DNA from: Rickettsiales bacterium UBA2645 | GTDB taxonomy: Bacteria > Pseudomonadota > Alphaproteobacteria > Rickettsiales > UBA1997 | Length of the DNA: 64,000 nucleotides | Assembly (NCBI GenBank): GCA_002359655.1 | Contig: DENL01000003.1 | Location: 1-64,000 of the forward strand | Direction: 5' to 3' | Part shown: piece by piece, positions 1-9,447 of the stretch | Position numbering within the stretch: position 1 is the first letter of the stretch | How the letters are laid out: the number at the start of each line of letters is the position of its first letter | Notes under the pieces: model-generated | Told to the model about the DNA's origin: nothing | Seen by the model: the letters and a program-made list of their open reading frames with translations, nothing else | The model's database searches: none | Made by a program: the position numbers and the translations under genes

Positions 1-22
1 AGGGGAGGGTGATTAGATCGAG
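1..22. repeat. Palindromic element, right end only (cut by window edge)
   Basis: The first 22 bases match the right-hand end of the palindromic element seen whole at 21423-21573, 50136-50268 and 61797-61944. All four copies share a G-rich run followed by GATTAGATCGAG, or GATCAGATCGAA in sdhA. Here the element ends 14 bases downstream of the stop of the AsmA-like gene (minus strand), so it is intergenic. The rest lies outside the window. Confidence 0.7.
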
Positions 23-36
23 TATTTTGACCGCGA

Positions 37-3000
37 CTAAATTAAATCAAAAAGATTCTTAATCGTAGTTGGTACGAAAGATGAGATTTTGTTGGTGGTG
101 AAGGTGGCTTCGCGGTCACCTTTTTTCTTGATGTATTGGTAGCGGATTCCAAACAATCCTCCGCCCTCGCCGCCTGTCAACAATCCGACAACATTGCCAA
201 TAATTGGAATATTACCAATACCAAAAAGATTATTGATGATGAATCCCGGAACGATCATGCCTCTGATTTCGTAGGTATCATTTTTCAAATCGATTTTGCC
301 TTTGGCGGTGATGCCGATTTTGTAGTTATTGGCAATGAGTGATTTGATGTCCAAAATTTGATTGCTCAGAGAAACTTCTAACTTCATCGAGTCAAAAATT
401 GTTTTGTTATTAGAGAATATTTTATCGCGCACTTTTGAAAAAAGATCATTGCTGGCAAGGCGTTTCACAGCAGGATTTTCGTAGATTACGATACTGTTTT
501 TAAAATCAATCACACCTTCCAAAACTGCTTGTTGATTTATGATTTTATTTTTCAGTTTGATGTGAGCATTGCCGCCAGCAACAATATTTGAAATGCCCAA
601 TGCTTCAGCCAAATAACCAACATCAGTGATTTGTCCGTCAATTGTGGTAAAGTTTTCTTCAGATTTTTTAACAAGTTGTAAATTCAGAGATTCTGATTTT
701 TTGTTGTAATTTCCTTTCAAATTGCCGCTGTAGCAAAATTGTTTGACGCATTTCAAGCCAAAATAAAAAGATCTGATCGACTTTGAGTTGGCCAATAAAA
801 GATTGTCCAAAGCGATTTGAATTGTTGAGCTGTCAATTTTATCATCGTTTTCAGGAAGCTTGAGAAGCTTGTTTTGAATGAATGGCGCCAAATCCAAAAC
901 TTGGCCGCGAATTGATATTTTTTGTTTGGTTTTTTTGTCGGTAAAATAGTTCAAAGAAAAAGAATTTCTTCCAAAGTTTTCATTTTTTAAATCAAGACTG
1001 GTCAACGCCAAAGGAGCCGTTTCAAGGAAAGCTTCGCCAGAAATTTTTGCTGAGACGATTTGAGTTTTATTTCCTACTTTAACTTGCTCTTTTTTTGACA
1101 AGACGATGTTTTTTAGCTGCAGCGTTTTTGGTCGCGGAAATGAAATTACTAAATTTAAATAACCTTCAGCGTCAGATTTTTTTGTAATGCTGAAGTCTTT
1201 GATATTGAGCTCTGCAGAACTTAAATTGATTGAAGTAACAAAGTTTTCACTGCCCAAATCTTTTTTAACTGCAGCGGTAATTGCACCATTAACATAATCA
1301 TTTCGAAGTCCTGTAATTGAGGAATTAACCGCAATGTAAGTGTGTTTCAACGAGATCTGATCATGAAGCGGAATTCTGATATCGAAATTATTTTGTGAAT
1401 TGCCGTTTAAATATTTTTTAACTTGGGCGCAAAATTTTGAACTATTATTATCAGCGTGTTTCAAAGAGTCGGAGGCATCGCCTTTGGATTTTCCTAGAAT
1501 TTTTAGCATGGTGGTTGGTGCAGAAAAATCATCGATTATAACTTTTGAATCGTAAATTTTACTGCCCAAAACATCAGCGGATAAAATAGCGATATCCATG
1601 CCTTTTTTAGTGAATTTTGCTAAACCATTAATATTTGTGATCTCAGGGAAATCGTCACTATATTTCAAATCAAGATCAGAAAAAATTAGCTCAGAATTAA
1701 TTTTTTCCAAAGCAGTTACACCATTATTTTTAATAAGAGAAAATTGCGCGTAAGCGTCGCTGATCATGCCGTTTGTAATGTGCGCAATGACCCAATTTTT
1801 GATACCGTGATCATGCAGAAAAACTGGCCAGAGTTTTTCTACCTCATTAGTTGGAGCATCTTTTAGTTTAATGTGAAAATCAAAACGAGAATTTTGCCAA
1901 TCTTTTAAGTTAGAGATCAGCAAAGACATGTTAAATTTTGTTTTGTGAGTCAGCGAATTTAAATCAGAAATATCAGCATCTTCGTGCAAATAAAAATCTG
2001 TTTTGATTTCAGATAAATCCAAAATTCCTAAACCTTCGTCATATTCGCCTTTCAGAGTAAAATCTGAGAAAAACATTTTTTCTTGAAAAAGTTTTGGCAG
2101 ATAAAAGCTGCCTTTTTTTGCATCGATTTTGAAAGTCAGATTATGAAATTTTCCGCCGTCAACAATAAAAGAAAATCCAGCATTTAAGTTAGCTTCGATT
2201 TGTTGTAAAACATTGGTTTCATGAGTTAAATCAGCAATTGAGTTGGGAGAAAAATTAGCCAGAAACAAATCGCATTTTAAAACATTATAGCCGCCTAAAT
2301 TGCATGAAGAATTGATATCGACACTATTTTCTGACTTCGAGAAACCAATTTTATTTGTGGAAGAAATGTAAAGAATATTGTCTTTGGTAAAAGTGCGAAT
2401 CTGTGATTTTTTAATCAAAATTTCTCTGCTTTCATTTTCACTTTTGAAAATCAATTTGGCATTTTCAATCTCAAAAATTTTAGTTAAGAGTTTTTCGTTT
2501 TTCATTGTTGCTAAAGCTGCAACCATTAGCTCTATTTGCTTTGCATTCGAAGCATCTTCAGTTGCAGCATTTGTAGTTTTTAAAAAATCACTAACGACTA
2601 TTTCAGGATTAGAAATTTTTATTGTTCTTGGAATAAAACTAGAATGGATAATATTGAGCAGAGAAAATTCGGCTTCAGCTTTGGGGATCAAAAATTCTTG
2701 GTTTTTGCTTTCAGATTCTGTTTTTAAAGCAGAGTTTTGATTAAAAATTCTCAAATTATTAACGCTGACTTTTAAAGTGCCGTAACGAGTGAAGCTAATG
2801 TAAGCCTCTTCAAGTGTGACTTTATCGCCATAATTTTTTTTGAGCTGCTCGCGGATTTCTTTGGTAACAAAAGGAAAGGATTTTGGCGTTGTTGAAACCA
2901 AAATTACAAAGTAAGCCAAAATAATTGAGAGAGTAAGAAGAAGCGCAAAACTAACCTTGTAAAAAGCATCGATTTTTTTCTTGATTTTTTTCGCTACAAT

Positions 3001-3141
3001 TTTGACATCTCGCTCAATCTCATGAGCAATGTCTTCTATTTTGCCTTCAACTTTTTTTTCAAAGTTTTTGATTCCCTCGCCAATTTCATGCGGAAAATTA
3101 TGCGAGGTTTTTTTTGTTTTGTGGGATTTTTTTCTAAACAT
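37..3141 (-). CDS. AsmA/YhdP-like inner-membrane-anchored protein (DUF3971 type)
   Basis: A 1034-residue protein. A lysine-rich cytoplasmic N-terminus (about residues 1-60) is followed by one membrane segment (about 63-85), then a very long beta-rich periplasmic part. The C-terminus (about 980-1030) has the motif typical of AsmA-like proteins: a hydrophobic PGF-I-N-LFGIGNIPIIG stretch, then a glycine-rich turn and FGIRYQY. Members of this superfamily (YhdP, TamB, AsmA) are thought to bridge the periplasm and move phospholipids to the outer membrane; this role is inferred here. It is the last gene of a dnaX-response regulator-asmA run, with gaps of 18 and 23 bases. The start is the first ATG of a charged N-terminus. 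It is one of the two largest proteins in the window. The family call is firm; the exact subfamily is not. Confidence 0.82.
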   Translation of the reverse strand: MFRKKSHKTKKTSHNFPHEIGEGIKNFEKKVEGKIEDIAHEIERDVKIVAKKIKKKIDAFYKVSFALLLTLSIILAYFVILVSTTPKSFPFVTKEIREQLKKNYGDKVTLEEAYISFTRYGTLKVSVNNLRIFNQNSALKTESESKNQEFLIPKAEAEFSLLNIIHSSFIPRTIKISNPEIVVSDFLKTTNAATEDASNAKQIELMVAALATMKNEKLLTKIFEIENAKLIFKSENESREILIKKSQIRTFTKDNILYISSTNKIGFSKSENSVDINSSCNLGGYNVLKCDLFLANFSPNSIADLTHETNVLQQIEANLNAGFSFIVDGGKFHNLTFKIDAKKGSFYLPKLFQEKMFFSDFTLKGEYDEGLGILDLSEIKTDFYLHEDADISDLNSLTHKTKFNMSLLISNLKDWQNSRFDFHIKLKDAPTNEVEKLWPVFLHDHGIKNWVIAHITNGMISDAYAQFSLIKNNGVTALEKINSELIFSDLDLKYSDDFPEITNINGLAKFTKKGMDIAILSADVLGSKIYDSKVIIDDFSAPTTMLKILGKSKGDASDSLKHADNNSSKFCAQVKKYLNGNSQNNFDIRIPLHDQISLKHTYIAVNSSITGLRNDYVNGAITAAVKKDLGSENFVTSINLSSAELNIKDFSITKKSDAEGYLNLVISFPRPKTLQLKNIVLSKKEQVKVGNKTQIVSAKISGEAFLETAPLALTSLDLKNENFGRNSFSLNYFTDKKTKQKISIRGQVLDLAPFIQNKLLKLPENDDKIDSSTIQIALDNLLLANSKSIRSFYFGLKCVKQFCYSGNLKGNYNKKSESLNLQLVKKSEENFTTIDGQITDVGYLAEALGISNIVAGGNAHIKLKNKIINQQAVLEGVIDFKNSIVIYENPAVKRLASNDLFSKVRDKIFSNNKTIFDSMKLEVSLSNQILDIKSLIANNYKIGITAKGKIDLKNDTYEIRGMIVPGFIINNLFGIGNIPIIGNVVGLLTGGEGGGLFGIRYQYIKKKGDREATFTTNKISSFVPTTIKNLFDLI

Positions 3142-3164
3142 TTGGCAAAAGGATCAAAATTCCC

Positions 3165-4217
3165 CTATTTGATTAAACGATATTTTGGAATTATTATCAC
3201 CAAGCTTTTTTCTTTGTTATCGATGACTTTGAAGAGAAAATTTTGTTTGCTTAAAATGTTATTGATCTGCTCTTCATCAACTTTGGTTTTGAAATTTGCA
3301 ACTTCGCCATCAGTTTTTAAATAAAAAATTAGCGCCATTTGATCAAGGTGATCAATCATGATATCAATGTTGATTTTTATGCTTTGATCAATTTTTAAAA
3401 GTGCAGAAATAATTCTTCTTAAAGCATCAATTAAGATTAATTTATCGGCTTTAATTTTTGGTAAAGCGTCTTTTTCAAAAGGAACTTCAACCACTACTTT
3501 ACCTTGAATTTGCTGGCTCAAGCCGTTTCTGAATTCATTTAAAAAATCAAACATCGAAAAAATTTCTTCGTCAGAATTCAACTTAGCATCGATAACGCTT
3601 TCATCAAGCGAGTTAATAATGGCGCTTCTAAGTTTTGTAGCGTTGAGATAAATACGATTGATATCGTCAATTGTGCGATTGCTGTAAAAATCTCCGTAAG
3701 GGCCAGTTTTCAGAATTGCAGCAGTTTGGGTTATCACATCTAAATAAGAGAAAAGTTCAGACGGTAAAACCAGTGAAACCTGATTTTTGATATTTTTGAT
3801 ATTACGATTTTGTACTTCTTGGACCTTCAAAGCGTTAGAAGTTTTTTCTTTAACTTTGGCAATCATCAAATCGAAGTCGATTGGCTTAACCAAATAGTCA
3901 TTTGCTGATAATCCAACACCTTTAATGATATTATCTTTTTGCCCTAAAGCAGTTAGGAAAATAAATGGAACAGTATTGTTTTTTACATTACGACTTCCAC
4001 GAACCATCTTGAGAAAACCATAGCCGTCAAGCTCTGGCATCATAATATCAGATATTATCAAATCTGGTTTTTCTTGAGCAAAAACTGCAAAACCTTTTTT
4101 GCCATTTTCAGCTTCAAATACTTCGAAACCTTCGTCACGCAAAATTTCAACGATGTTTTCGCGAATTTCGCTTTCATCTTCAACGCAGAGAATTTTTATT
4201 TTTTTATCTTCAGCCAT
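3165..4217 (-). CDS. Response regulator with degenerate histidine-kinase-like C-terminal region
   Basis: A 350-residue protein. Residues 8-125 form a canonical receiver domain: the acidic pair in VEDE, the phospho-acceptor Asp in LIISDIMMPELDG, the Thr in FLTA and the Lys in YLVKP. After a coiled linker, residues about 150-345 look like a kinase dimerisation helix and ATPase fold that have decayed. Where a histidine kinase would read PHELRTPL this protein has PSELFSYL, so the phospho-accepting His is absent, and no N-, G1- or G2-box is visible. There is no DNA-binding or GGDEF domain. It may act by protein contact, for example by sequestering phosphate or binding a partner kinase. It lies between dnaX and the AsmA-like gene, probably co-transcribed. 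Confidence 0.8.
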   Translation of the reverse strand: MAEDKKIKILCVEDESEIRENIVEILRDEGFEVFEAENGKKGFAVFAQEKPDLIISDIMMPELDGYGFLKMVRGSRNVKNNTVPFIFLTALGQKDNIIKGVGLSANDYLVKPIDFDLMIAKVKEKTSNALKVQEVQNRNIKNIKNQVSLVLPSELFSYLDVITQTAAILKTGPYGDFYSNRTIDDINRIYLNATKLRSAIINSLDESVIDAKLNSDEEIFSMFDFLNEFRNGLSQQIQGKVVVEVPFEKDALPKIKADKLILIDALRRIISALLKIDQSIKINIDIMIDHLDQMALIFYLKTDGEVANFKTKVDEEQINNILSKQNFLFKVIDNKEKSLVIIIPKYRLIK

Positions 4218-4235
4218 AAATTTTAAATCAATTGG

Positions 4236-5540
4236 TTAAACTATTTTTGCACCTTCAAAGTTGCGTAAAATTTCATTTACAACTTCATCGCTAACTTGGT
4301 TGGCACTGTTTATTTTATTGTTTGAAGAAGCATCAAAACTCTTTTCAATCGTAGCAATTTTTTCTGCTGAAATTGGTAAAGAATTTTTTAACTGATTCAA
4401 ATCAAGCAGAGCGTTATTTAAATTTGGTAGAGCAACTAAATAGCAGATTCTGGCCAATAACATTTCACAAGCCATTTTTGGCGTGGAAGAAAAGTTAATT
4501 TCAGAATTGCCTTTAAGCAACATTTGCCAAATTCGCGCTAAAGCAGCGAAAGAGATTTTTTCAGCAATCTGGAAGATTTTTTCTTGTTGAAATTTTGAAT
4601 ATCCTTCCAGTTTATAATTTTTAACCAACTTTACGGAAGTGGTTTTGTTGACGATTTCCATCAAGTCAGCCAGCAGCTGCGAAATATCTGACGAGTAAGA
4701 ATAAAATTGTGAAAATTTTTCTAAAGCTTGTGAAAAATCACCAAGCAAAATTGCTTCAAAAAGCTCGATCACTTTGGCTTTATCATTTAAACCTAGCATT
4801 TTTTCGACTATTTCAGCCGGTAAAAATTTTTGATGATTATTGCTAGAAAGTGCTTGATCAAGCAGCGACAGAGAATCGCGTACAGAGCCTTCAGAAATTT
4901 TAGCAATTAAATCCAAAGCTTGCTCTTCAGCTGCAATATTTTCTTTGCTTAAAATATTTTTTAGGTGCTGAGAAATTTCTGCCTCATCCAAACGGCGTAA
5001 GTCAAAACGCTGACAGCGCGATAAAATTGTGATTGGAACTTTTCTGATTTCTGTTGTAGCGAAAATAAATTTAACGTGGGCTGGTGGTTCTTCTAAAGTT
5101 TTCAAAAGTGCGTTGAAGGCGCTGTTGCTTAGCATGTGCACTTCATCGATGATGTAGATTTTGTAAGTGGCCATAACTGGCGCGTAGGCAATCGAATCGA
5201 TGATTTCGCGAATGTCGTCAACGCCGGTTCTGCTAGCTGCATCAATTTCAATTACATCTTGATGTTTGGAAGCACTGATCATTTTGCAATTGTCGCAAAG
5301 CCCGCAGGCTTTAGCTGTAGCGGCACTTGTTTTGTCTAAACAATTCAGAGTTTTGGCGATAATTCTGGCAGTTGTAGTTTTGCCAACGCCGCGAATTCCT
5401 GTCAAAACGTAAGCGTGATGCAGACGGTTATTTTTAATGGCGTTGCTCAGAGTTGTAACCAAAACCTCTTGTCCGACTAGCTCATCAAAATTTTGCGGAC
5501 GATATTTACGAGCAAGTACAAGATAAGAATTTATCGTCAT
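4236..5540 (-). CDS. dnaX: DNA polymerase III subunit tau/gamma
   Basis: Clamp-loader ATPase that loads the beta sliding clamp. From the chosen ATG (MTINSYLVLARKYRPQNF, the normal DnaX N-terminus) it is 434 residues. Visible motifs are Walker A GVGKTTTAR, the zinc-binding CGLCDNC with its upstream Cys, Walker B IDEVHML, sensor residues after LLKTLEEPP, and the SRC box in ILSRCQRFDL. The open frame extends to a TTG at 5600, but those 20 residues have no DnaX counterpart. The C-terminal part beyond about residue 360 is short, so the protein is nearer to gamma than to a full tau with its polymerase- and helicase-binding domains. It begins a minus-strand run with the response regulator and the AsmA-like gene. 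Confidence 0.95.
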   Translation of the reverse strand: MTINSYLVLARKYRPQNFDELVGQEVLVTTLSNAIKNNRLHHAYVLTGIRGVGKTTTARIIAKTLNCLDKTSAATAKACGLCDNCKMISASKHQDVIEIDAASRTGVDDIREIIDSIAYAPVMATYKIYIIDEVHMLSNSAFNALLKTLEEPPAHVKFIFATTEIRKVPITILSRCQRFDLRRLDEAEISQHLKNILSKENIAAEEQALDLIAKISEGSVRDSLSLLDQALSSNNHQKFLPAEIVEKMLGLNDKAKVIELFEAILLGDFSQALEKFSQFYSYSSDISQLLADLMEIVNKTTSVKLVKNYKLEGYSKFQQEKIFQIAEKISFAALARIWQMLLKGNSEINFSSTPKMACEMLLARICYLVALPNLNNALLDLNQLKNSLPISAEKIATIEKSFDASSNNKINSANQVSDEVVNEILRNFEGAKIV

Positions 5541-5806
5541 CAGTAGCGCTAAGAAAGAGGATTCAAAACCAAGAAGGCGGGCGGAAATAGCATGACCCAA
5601 CTTGACAAATTATGAGCTGCTTTCTTTCGAATCTGACCCGCTTAAAGAGCAAATCGCCCACACTATTTCCGAAAAAAATATTCTGGCAGAATGAAGAAAT
5701 TATCAAGCAGAAGTTTTTTTGATGATTGCAACTTTTGATGCGTAAAAAACTGATCTAATTACCATCCCATTGTTTTGGATTCGGTATTTTGTAAGGGGAT
5801 TTATTA

Positions 5807-8002
5807 TTAATATTCTTGCCAAGTTAAATTTTTTTGAAGTGAAAAAATTTTACTGCTTATTGGATCTAAACAAAAAATATGAACCCAGCTATTACCAAAA
5901 AGTTTTTGCAAAATTTCGTTTTTATAAATCGCTTTATCAATTAGTTCTGTTGGAGCGTGAACTAATGTTGTTAGTCTTAATGGTTGGTGATAGGATTGAT
6001 TGTCTTTGCTAAAAACTGATTGTAGAGGAAGCCCATGCATCAAGTCACTTGCGTTTCCTTGCATCACACCAATTTTTCCAACAATATTTTGAGTTATTTT
6101 ACTGCCACTTCCGTAAGCAACATTGTTTATTGTTGAAAATAAATATTGGCTGTTAATCCACTGCGCAACAACCATTGGTGCGGTTAAAATTAAATTTAGA
6201 GAGCTTCCATCAATATCTTGCTGCCAGTCATAAGAGTGAAGAAACGATCTGCCGTCAAGATCAATATTTTTTGTTAAGTCGCGTTTCGCAACAATAAAAG
6301 AAGCGTTGCGTGCTAATCCCCATTCGGGGCGAGTTTCTGCCCAATTTACGCTGCGTTTTTCAACATGACTGACAGAATCTTTCTCGGATAACTTCTCGCC
6401 CATTTTACCTGAGCGCCATTTGCTGTTTGATTTTTGGGCGGCCTTGAGATCAAGTTTTAATTTTTCTAAATCGAAATTTTTTTCTTCAACGTAAAGCTCA
6501 ATATCGTCAGTTGTAGTATTGTGCTGTGCCGCGATAAATTTAGTTTGAGCAGGAATTGATATAGAGTTAATAGCCAGTCTTTTGCGAACCTCTTTATTGT
6601 TGAGAATTGCAGCTAATATTTTCGCATTACTTCCGCCGTGACGGCCTCCGCAAGCTCCACAATCAAGAGCTGTCGCATAAGCATTATTTTCTGTTGTGCT
6701 ACCATGTCCGCATAAAACAACGATTGGAGCAAAGTCAGAAGTAAGACCTATTGTTGTTAAAGCTCCCTTCGCATAAGCCAACTGATCTTCTAAACTTAAA
6801 TCCTCAAGAGAAGGATTGGTTTTTGAAGTTTGCTTCAGCTGATCATTTAATTTTTGCTTTATCTTATTGGCAGCTTTTGGCGCAAGGCTGTGGAAAGTCA
6901 TCCAACCTCCGCTCCACACTCCAATTGCTTCTGCCAAAACAAATGGTGTTGTGAATCCATATTTAAGAGATTGGTAGAATTTTTTTACCACGCCAAATTT
7001 TTTGAATCTCGCAATCTCTTTTTGTAATTGCAGCTCTGAGCATGAAGATTTTTCAACTATCTTGTGCTGCGGTTTTAATAAAACTGGGCAAGAAGAATAA
7101 GATTCTTTAGTAATTTTATTTTCTATTTTTACTGGAATTCCAAAAAATCCAGCAAATCCAAAAGTTTCGTAATTTCCTTTTGATTCTAAGGCGCGACGCA
7201 TTGGCTCTGAGCGAACATCAATGCAGAAAATAAATTGCGCGTCGGGAGTTTTTGTATTTTTTTCTGATTTAGATTTTGATGAGATAAGCAGCTTTTGAAC
7301 TAAATCTTTTTGGTAAATTTTTTCATTTTTTTCTATTTCAGCTATTTCTGATTTTATTTCTGGCGCAATTTTTTCATGCCAAGAAAACAAATTTTTTGCA
7401 TCATCCCAAATCAAAAGAGTTATCGCTAATCTTACGGCCAGATAGTCAATTTGGTTATTATCATTTTTTGCATCATCACATTTCCACTCGCCAAGATATT
7501 TCACATAAGAAGCCCAGCCAGATAAAGTTGTTAGCATTAGCGTGAGCAATTTTTCTTGCTTGTTTTTTTCGACATTTAACTCACTTAGACAGTAAGCTAT
7601 TGCCTCTTCTGCTAAGTTTGGCAGCAAACTTATTTGTTTAATTTTAGCAGCAGAATTTTTGTGTAATCTGTTATCAAATTGAGCAAGTGGCAACCAAGAT
7701 CTATAAAATCCTAAATGACGATTTGGCATTTTGATTGTTGCCTGACCTTGATCAAAAAAAGCCTGACACCATTTGATGGTTTGACGATTTATCTCTTCAA
7801 TTTCTTTAGGTAAATTTTCTTGTTCAAAATAAGCTGAAGCTTTTTTTAAAGCTTCTTTGAAAGGCAAATTTTCAAACCCTTGTAGAGGATTACAGGCAAT
7901 CAGATTTTCTAGTGGCCAGAACGGAGCGATATTTTTCCAAGCAGATTTTGATAGCTCTGTGATAACTTGATTTTGCTGTGCAATTTTAAGCGGATTTTCC
8001 AT
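5807..8002 (-). CDS. dabA: DabA, carbonic-anhydrase-like subunit of DAB inorganic-carbon transporter (DUF2309)
   Basis: A 731-residue DUF2309 protein. DabA is known to form, with the membrane protein DabB, an energy-coupled CO2-hydrating complex that accumulates bicarbonate. The beta-carbonic-anhydrase-like zinc site is intact: Cys260 and Asp262 in FIFCIDVRSEP, His433 in LCGHGS, and Cys448 in ALDCGACGG. The 2-residue and 15-residue spacings equal those known for the family. A glycine-rich CGGRHGGSNA follows the last Cys. It is shorter than many DabA proteins (about 800-1000 residues). It starts 7 bases after the dabB stop, with a good ribosome-binding site (AGGAGAG) overlapping that stop, so the two are co-translated. 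Expression is probably controlled by the divergent LysR gene at 9448. Confidence 0.93.
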   Translation of the reverse strand: MENPLKIAQQNQVITELSKSAWKNIAPFWPLENLIACNPLQGFENLPFKEALKKASAYFEQENLPKEIEEINRQTIKWCQAFFDQGQATIKMPNRHLGFYRSWLPLAQFDNRLHKNSAAKIKQISLLPNLAEEAIAYCLSELNVEKNKQEKLLTLMLTTLSGWASYVKYLGEWKCDDAKNDNNQIDYLAVRLAITLLIWDDAKNLFSWHEKIAPEIKSEIAEIEKNEKIYQKDLVQKLLISSKSKSEKNTKTPDAQFIFCIDVRSEPMRRALESKGNYETFGFAGFFGIPVKIENKITKESYSSCPVLLKPQHKIVEKSSCSELQLQKEIARFKKFGVVKKFYQSLKYGFTTPFVLAEAIGVWSGGWMTFHSLAPKAANKIKQKLNDQLKQTSKTNPSLEDLSLEDQLAYAKGALTTIGLTSDFAPIVVLCGHGSTTENNAYATALDCGACGGRHGGSNAKILAAILNNKEVRKRLAINSISIPAQTKFIAAQHNTTTDDIELYVEEKNFDLEKLKLDLKAAQKSNSKWRSGKMGEKLSEKDSVSHVEKRSVNWAETRPEWGLARNASFIVAKRDLTKNIDLDGRSFLHSYDWQQDIDGSSLNLILTAPMVVAQWINSQYLFSTINNVAYGSGSKITQNIVGKIGVMQGNASDLMHGLPLQSVFSKDNQSYHQPLRLTTLVHAPTELIDKAIYKNEILQKLFGNSWVHIFCLDPISSKIFSLQKNLTWQEY

Positions 8003-8009
8003 ATCTCTC

Positions 8010-9332
8010 CTATAATTTATATTGATTACGATTAGCCGTAATAGTGCTTGAAGCTGGTTGGCTGGCGTTTAGTGCTTTTACATAAAACTTTGTCATCAAG
8101 TGTGACATTTTTTGCTTGGGATTGTGAATAAAAAGCCGCCCCAACCACAATGAAATGAAGATGAAAATCGCTAATAGATGAAAGGCATTGAGAGTTTGAG
8201 GATTATGGAGTTCAGATGTTGAAAATTGAGATTCGATTATGCGAATACTACCACCATATAAAATTCCTGCTACTGAGGTTAAGATAATTGCTATTGGTAA
8301 ATTTATCACAGGCTTTTCTCTTAGGACGTTCAATGCTAAGTGAGTCGCGGCAATAAATGCAGCCGTAAACAGCACGCTGTTGCTATTAGCTAAGAGTAAA
8401 TTTTTATTTGCGATCGCAGAAAAACTCAAAATCCCAAATATTCCACAAATTAAAGCTGAGACAAAAGAGGCAAAACTTGGTGGATAACTAAGATCAAATT
8501 TCTTTTCTTGCGCCGCCGCACCAGAAGTTAGAAAGAGATAAGATTTAAAGCAGCCATGCCAAAATAAGTGCGCTATTGCTGCAGGAAATAATCCAAGGCC
8601 ACATTGCGCCAGCATAAATCCCATCTGTCCTATTGTTGAGCAAGCGAGCATGCTTTTAACATTGCTTTGTATTAACTTCCAAAATGTTCCAACCAAAGCT
8701 GTCGTGATTCCGATGACAAAAATTAGAGTCAGAATTTTTGGCGAGTTAAAATAAAGTGGCGCAAAGCGTGCTAGTAAAATTCCACCACCATTTACAAGGC
8801 CAGCATGCATCAATGCTGATACTGGAGTTGGAGAATTAAGCGAGCTAGTCAACCAAGAATTAAATGGATAGATTGCTGATTGCGTCATCGCTGCAAACAA
8901 GATTAACAACAAAGCGATTATTGGCTGTATTTGATCTTCATACTCAAAAGCTAGTATAGATTGAATTGAAGTCTGACCTGTTTGATGAGATAGCAAAACT
9001 AATCCAAGGCTCAAGAAGCAAAGTCCAATCAGAAAATTTTTTGCTGCTAATTTTCCAGATGCAAAAGCCGATTTCCAATTTGATTTGTGAATCATCATCA
9101 CGACCAAGATTGTATTACTTAAGGACCAAGAAGTCAGAAAAAGAAAGATGTTGTCAGACGATACGGTTATTATTACCGATATAATAATTAGAGGAAGTGT
9201 GAAGAAAAAAAGATTATATCTAGAATCACCTTTTAGATATTGTTTTGCAAAAAGTGCTACAACCAATCCAATAAAAATGATTAGAAATATTATAACTTTT
9301 GCCAAACCATCGATGTAAAAAAGAGAGCTCAT
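8010..9332 (-). CDS. dabB: DabB, NuoL/Mrp-antiporter-like membrane subunit of DAB transporter
   Basis: A 440-residue polytopic membrane protein of the proton-conducting complex I / Mrp antiporter family (PF00361). About 12 hydrophobic segments are visible. The family core is present in PFNSWLTSSLNSPTPVSALM, followed by HAGLVNGGGILLARF, and later by the helix with STIGQMGFML. The acidic and lysine residues thought to carry protons appear in the usual helices. Next to a DUF2309 gene this is DabB, which uses the ion gradient to drive DabA. It is the first gene of the dabB-dabA pair. Its start lies 115 bases from the divergent LysR gene, and that gap carries an inverted repeat. No other complex I genes are near, which argues against a stray nuoL. 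Confidence 0.92.
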   Translation of the reverse strand: MSSLFYIDGLAKVIIFLIIFIGLVVALFAKQYLKGDSRYNLFFFTLPLIIISVIITVSSDNIFLFLTSWSLSNTILVVMMIHKSNWKSAFASGKLAAKNFLIGLCFLSLGLVLLSHQTGQTSIQSILAFEYEDQIQPIIALLLILFAAMTQSAIYPFNSWLTSSLNSPTPVSALMHAGLVNGGGILLARFAPLYFNSPKILTLIFVIGITTALVGTFWKLIQSNVKSMLACSTIGQMGFMLAQCGLGLFPAAIAHLFWHGCFKSYLFLTSGAAAQEKKFDLSYPPSFASFVSALICGIFGILSFSAIANKNLLLANSNSVLFTAAFIAATHLALNVLREKPVINLPIAIILTSVAGILYGGSIRIIESQFSTSELHNPQTLNAFHLLAIFIFISLWLGRLFIHNPKQKMSHLMTKFYVKALNASQPASSTITANRNQYKL

Positions 9333-9385
9333 ACTTTACTTAGCAAATTTAATTATTAGAAAATTTTATATTGACTGTTAATCAC

Positions 9386-9418
9386 ATAAGTTTTTCTCGC
9401 TATAAAAGTAAAACTCAT
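9386..9418. promoter_or_regulatory. Inverted repeat, candidate LysR-type operator in dabB/lysR divergent region
   Basis: ATAAGTTTT (9386-9394) and AAAACTCAT (9410-9418) form an imperfect inverted repeat (8 of 9 positions pair) in the 115-bp gap between dabB and the divergent LysR gene. A TTGACT hexamer lies at 9371-9376. LysR regulators normally bind such interrupted dyads between themselves and the target. Assignment is by position and symmetry only. Confidence 0.4.
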
Positions 9419-9447
9419 AATTCTTATAACTAATATTAAAAAATCTT

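Noticed and set aside
5541..5600. Upstream extension of dnaX to 5600
   Set aside because: The 20 added residues do not resemble DnaX, whose normal N-terminus begins at the ATG at 5540.
5753..5776. Possible worn-out end of the palindromic element (GATCTAATTACCATCCC)
   Set aside because: Only the first eight bases match well and no second arm is found nearby; chance similarity in AT-rich DNA cannot be excluded.
8010..9332. nuoL of respiratory complex I
   Set aside because: It is shorter than NuoL, has no other nuo genes near it, and is directly coupled to a DUF2309 gene, the DabB context.
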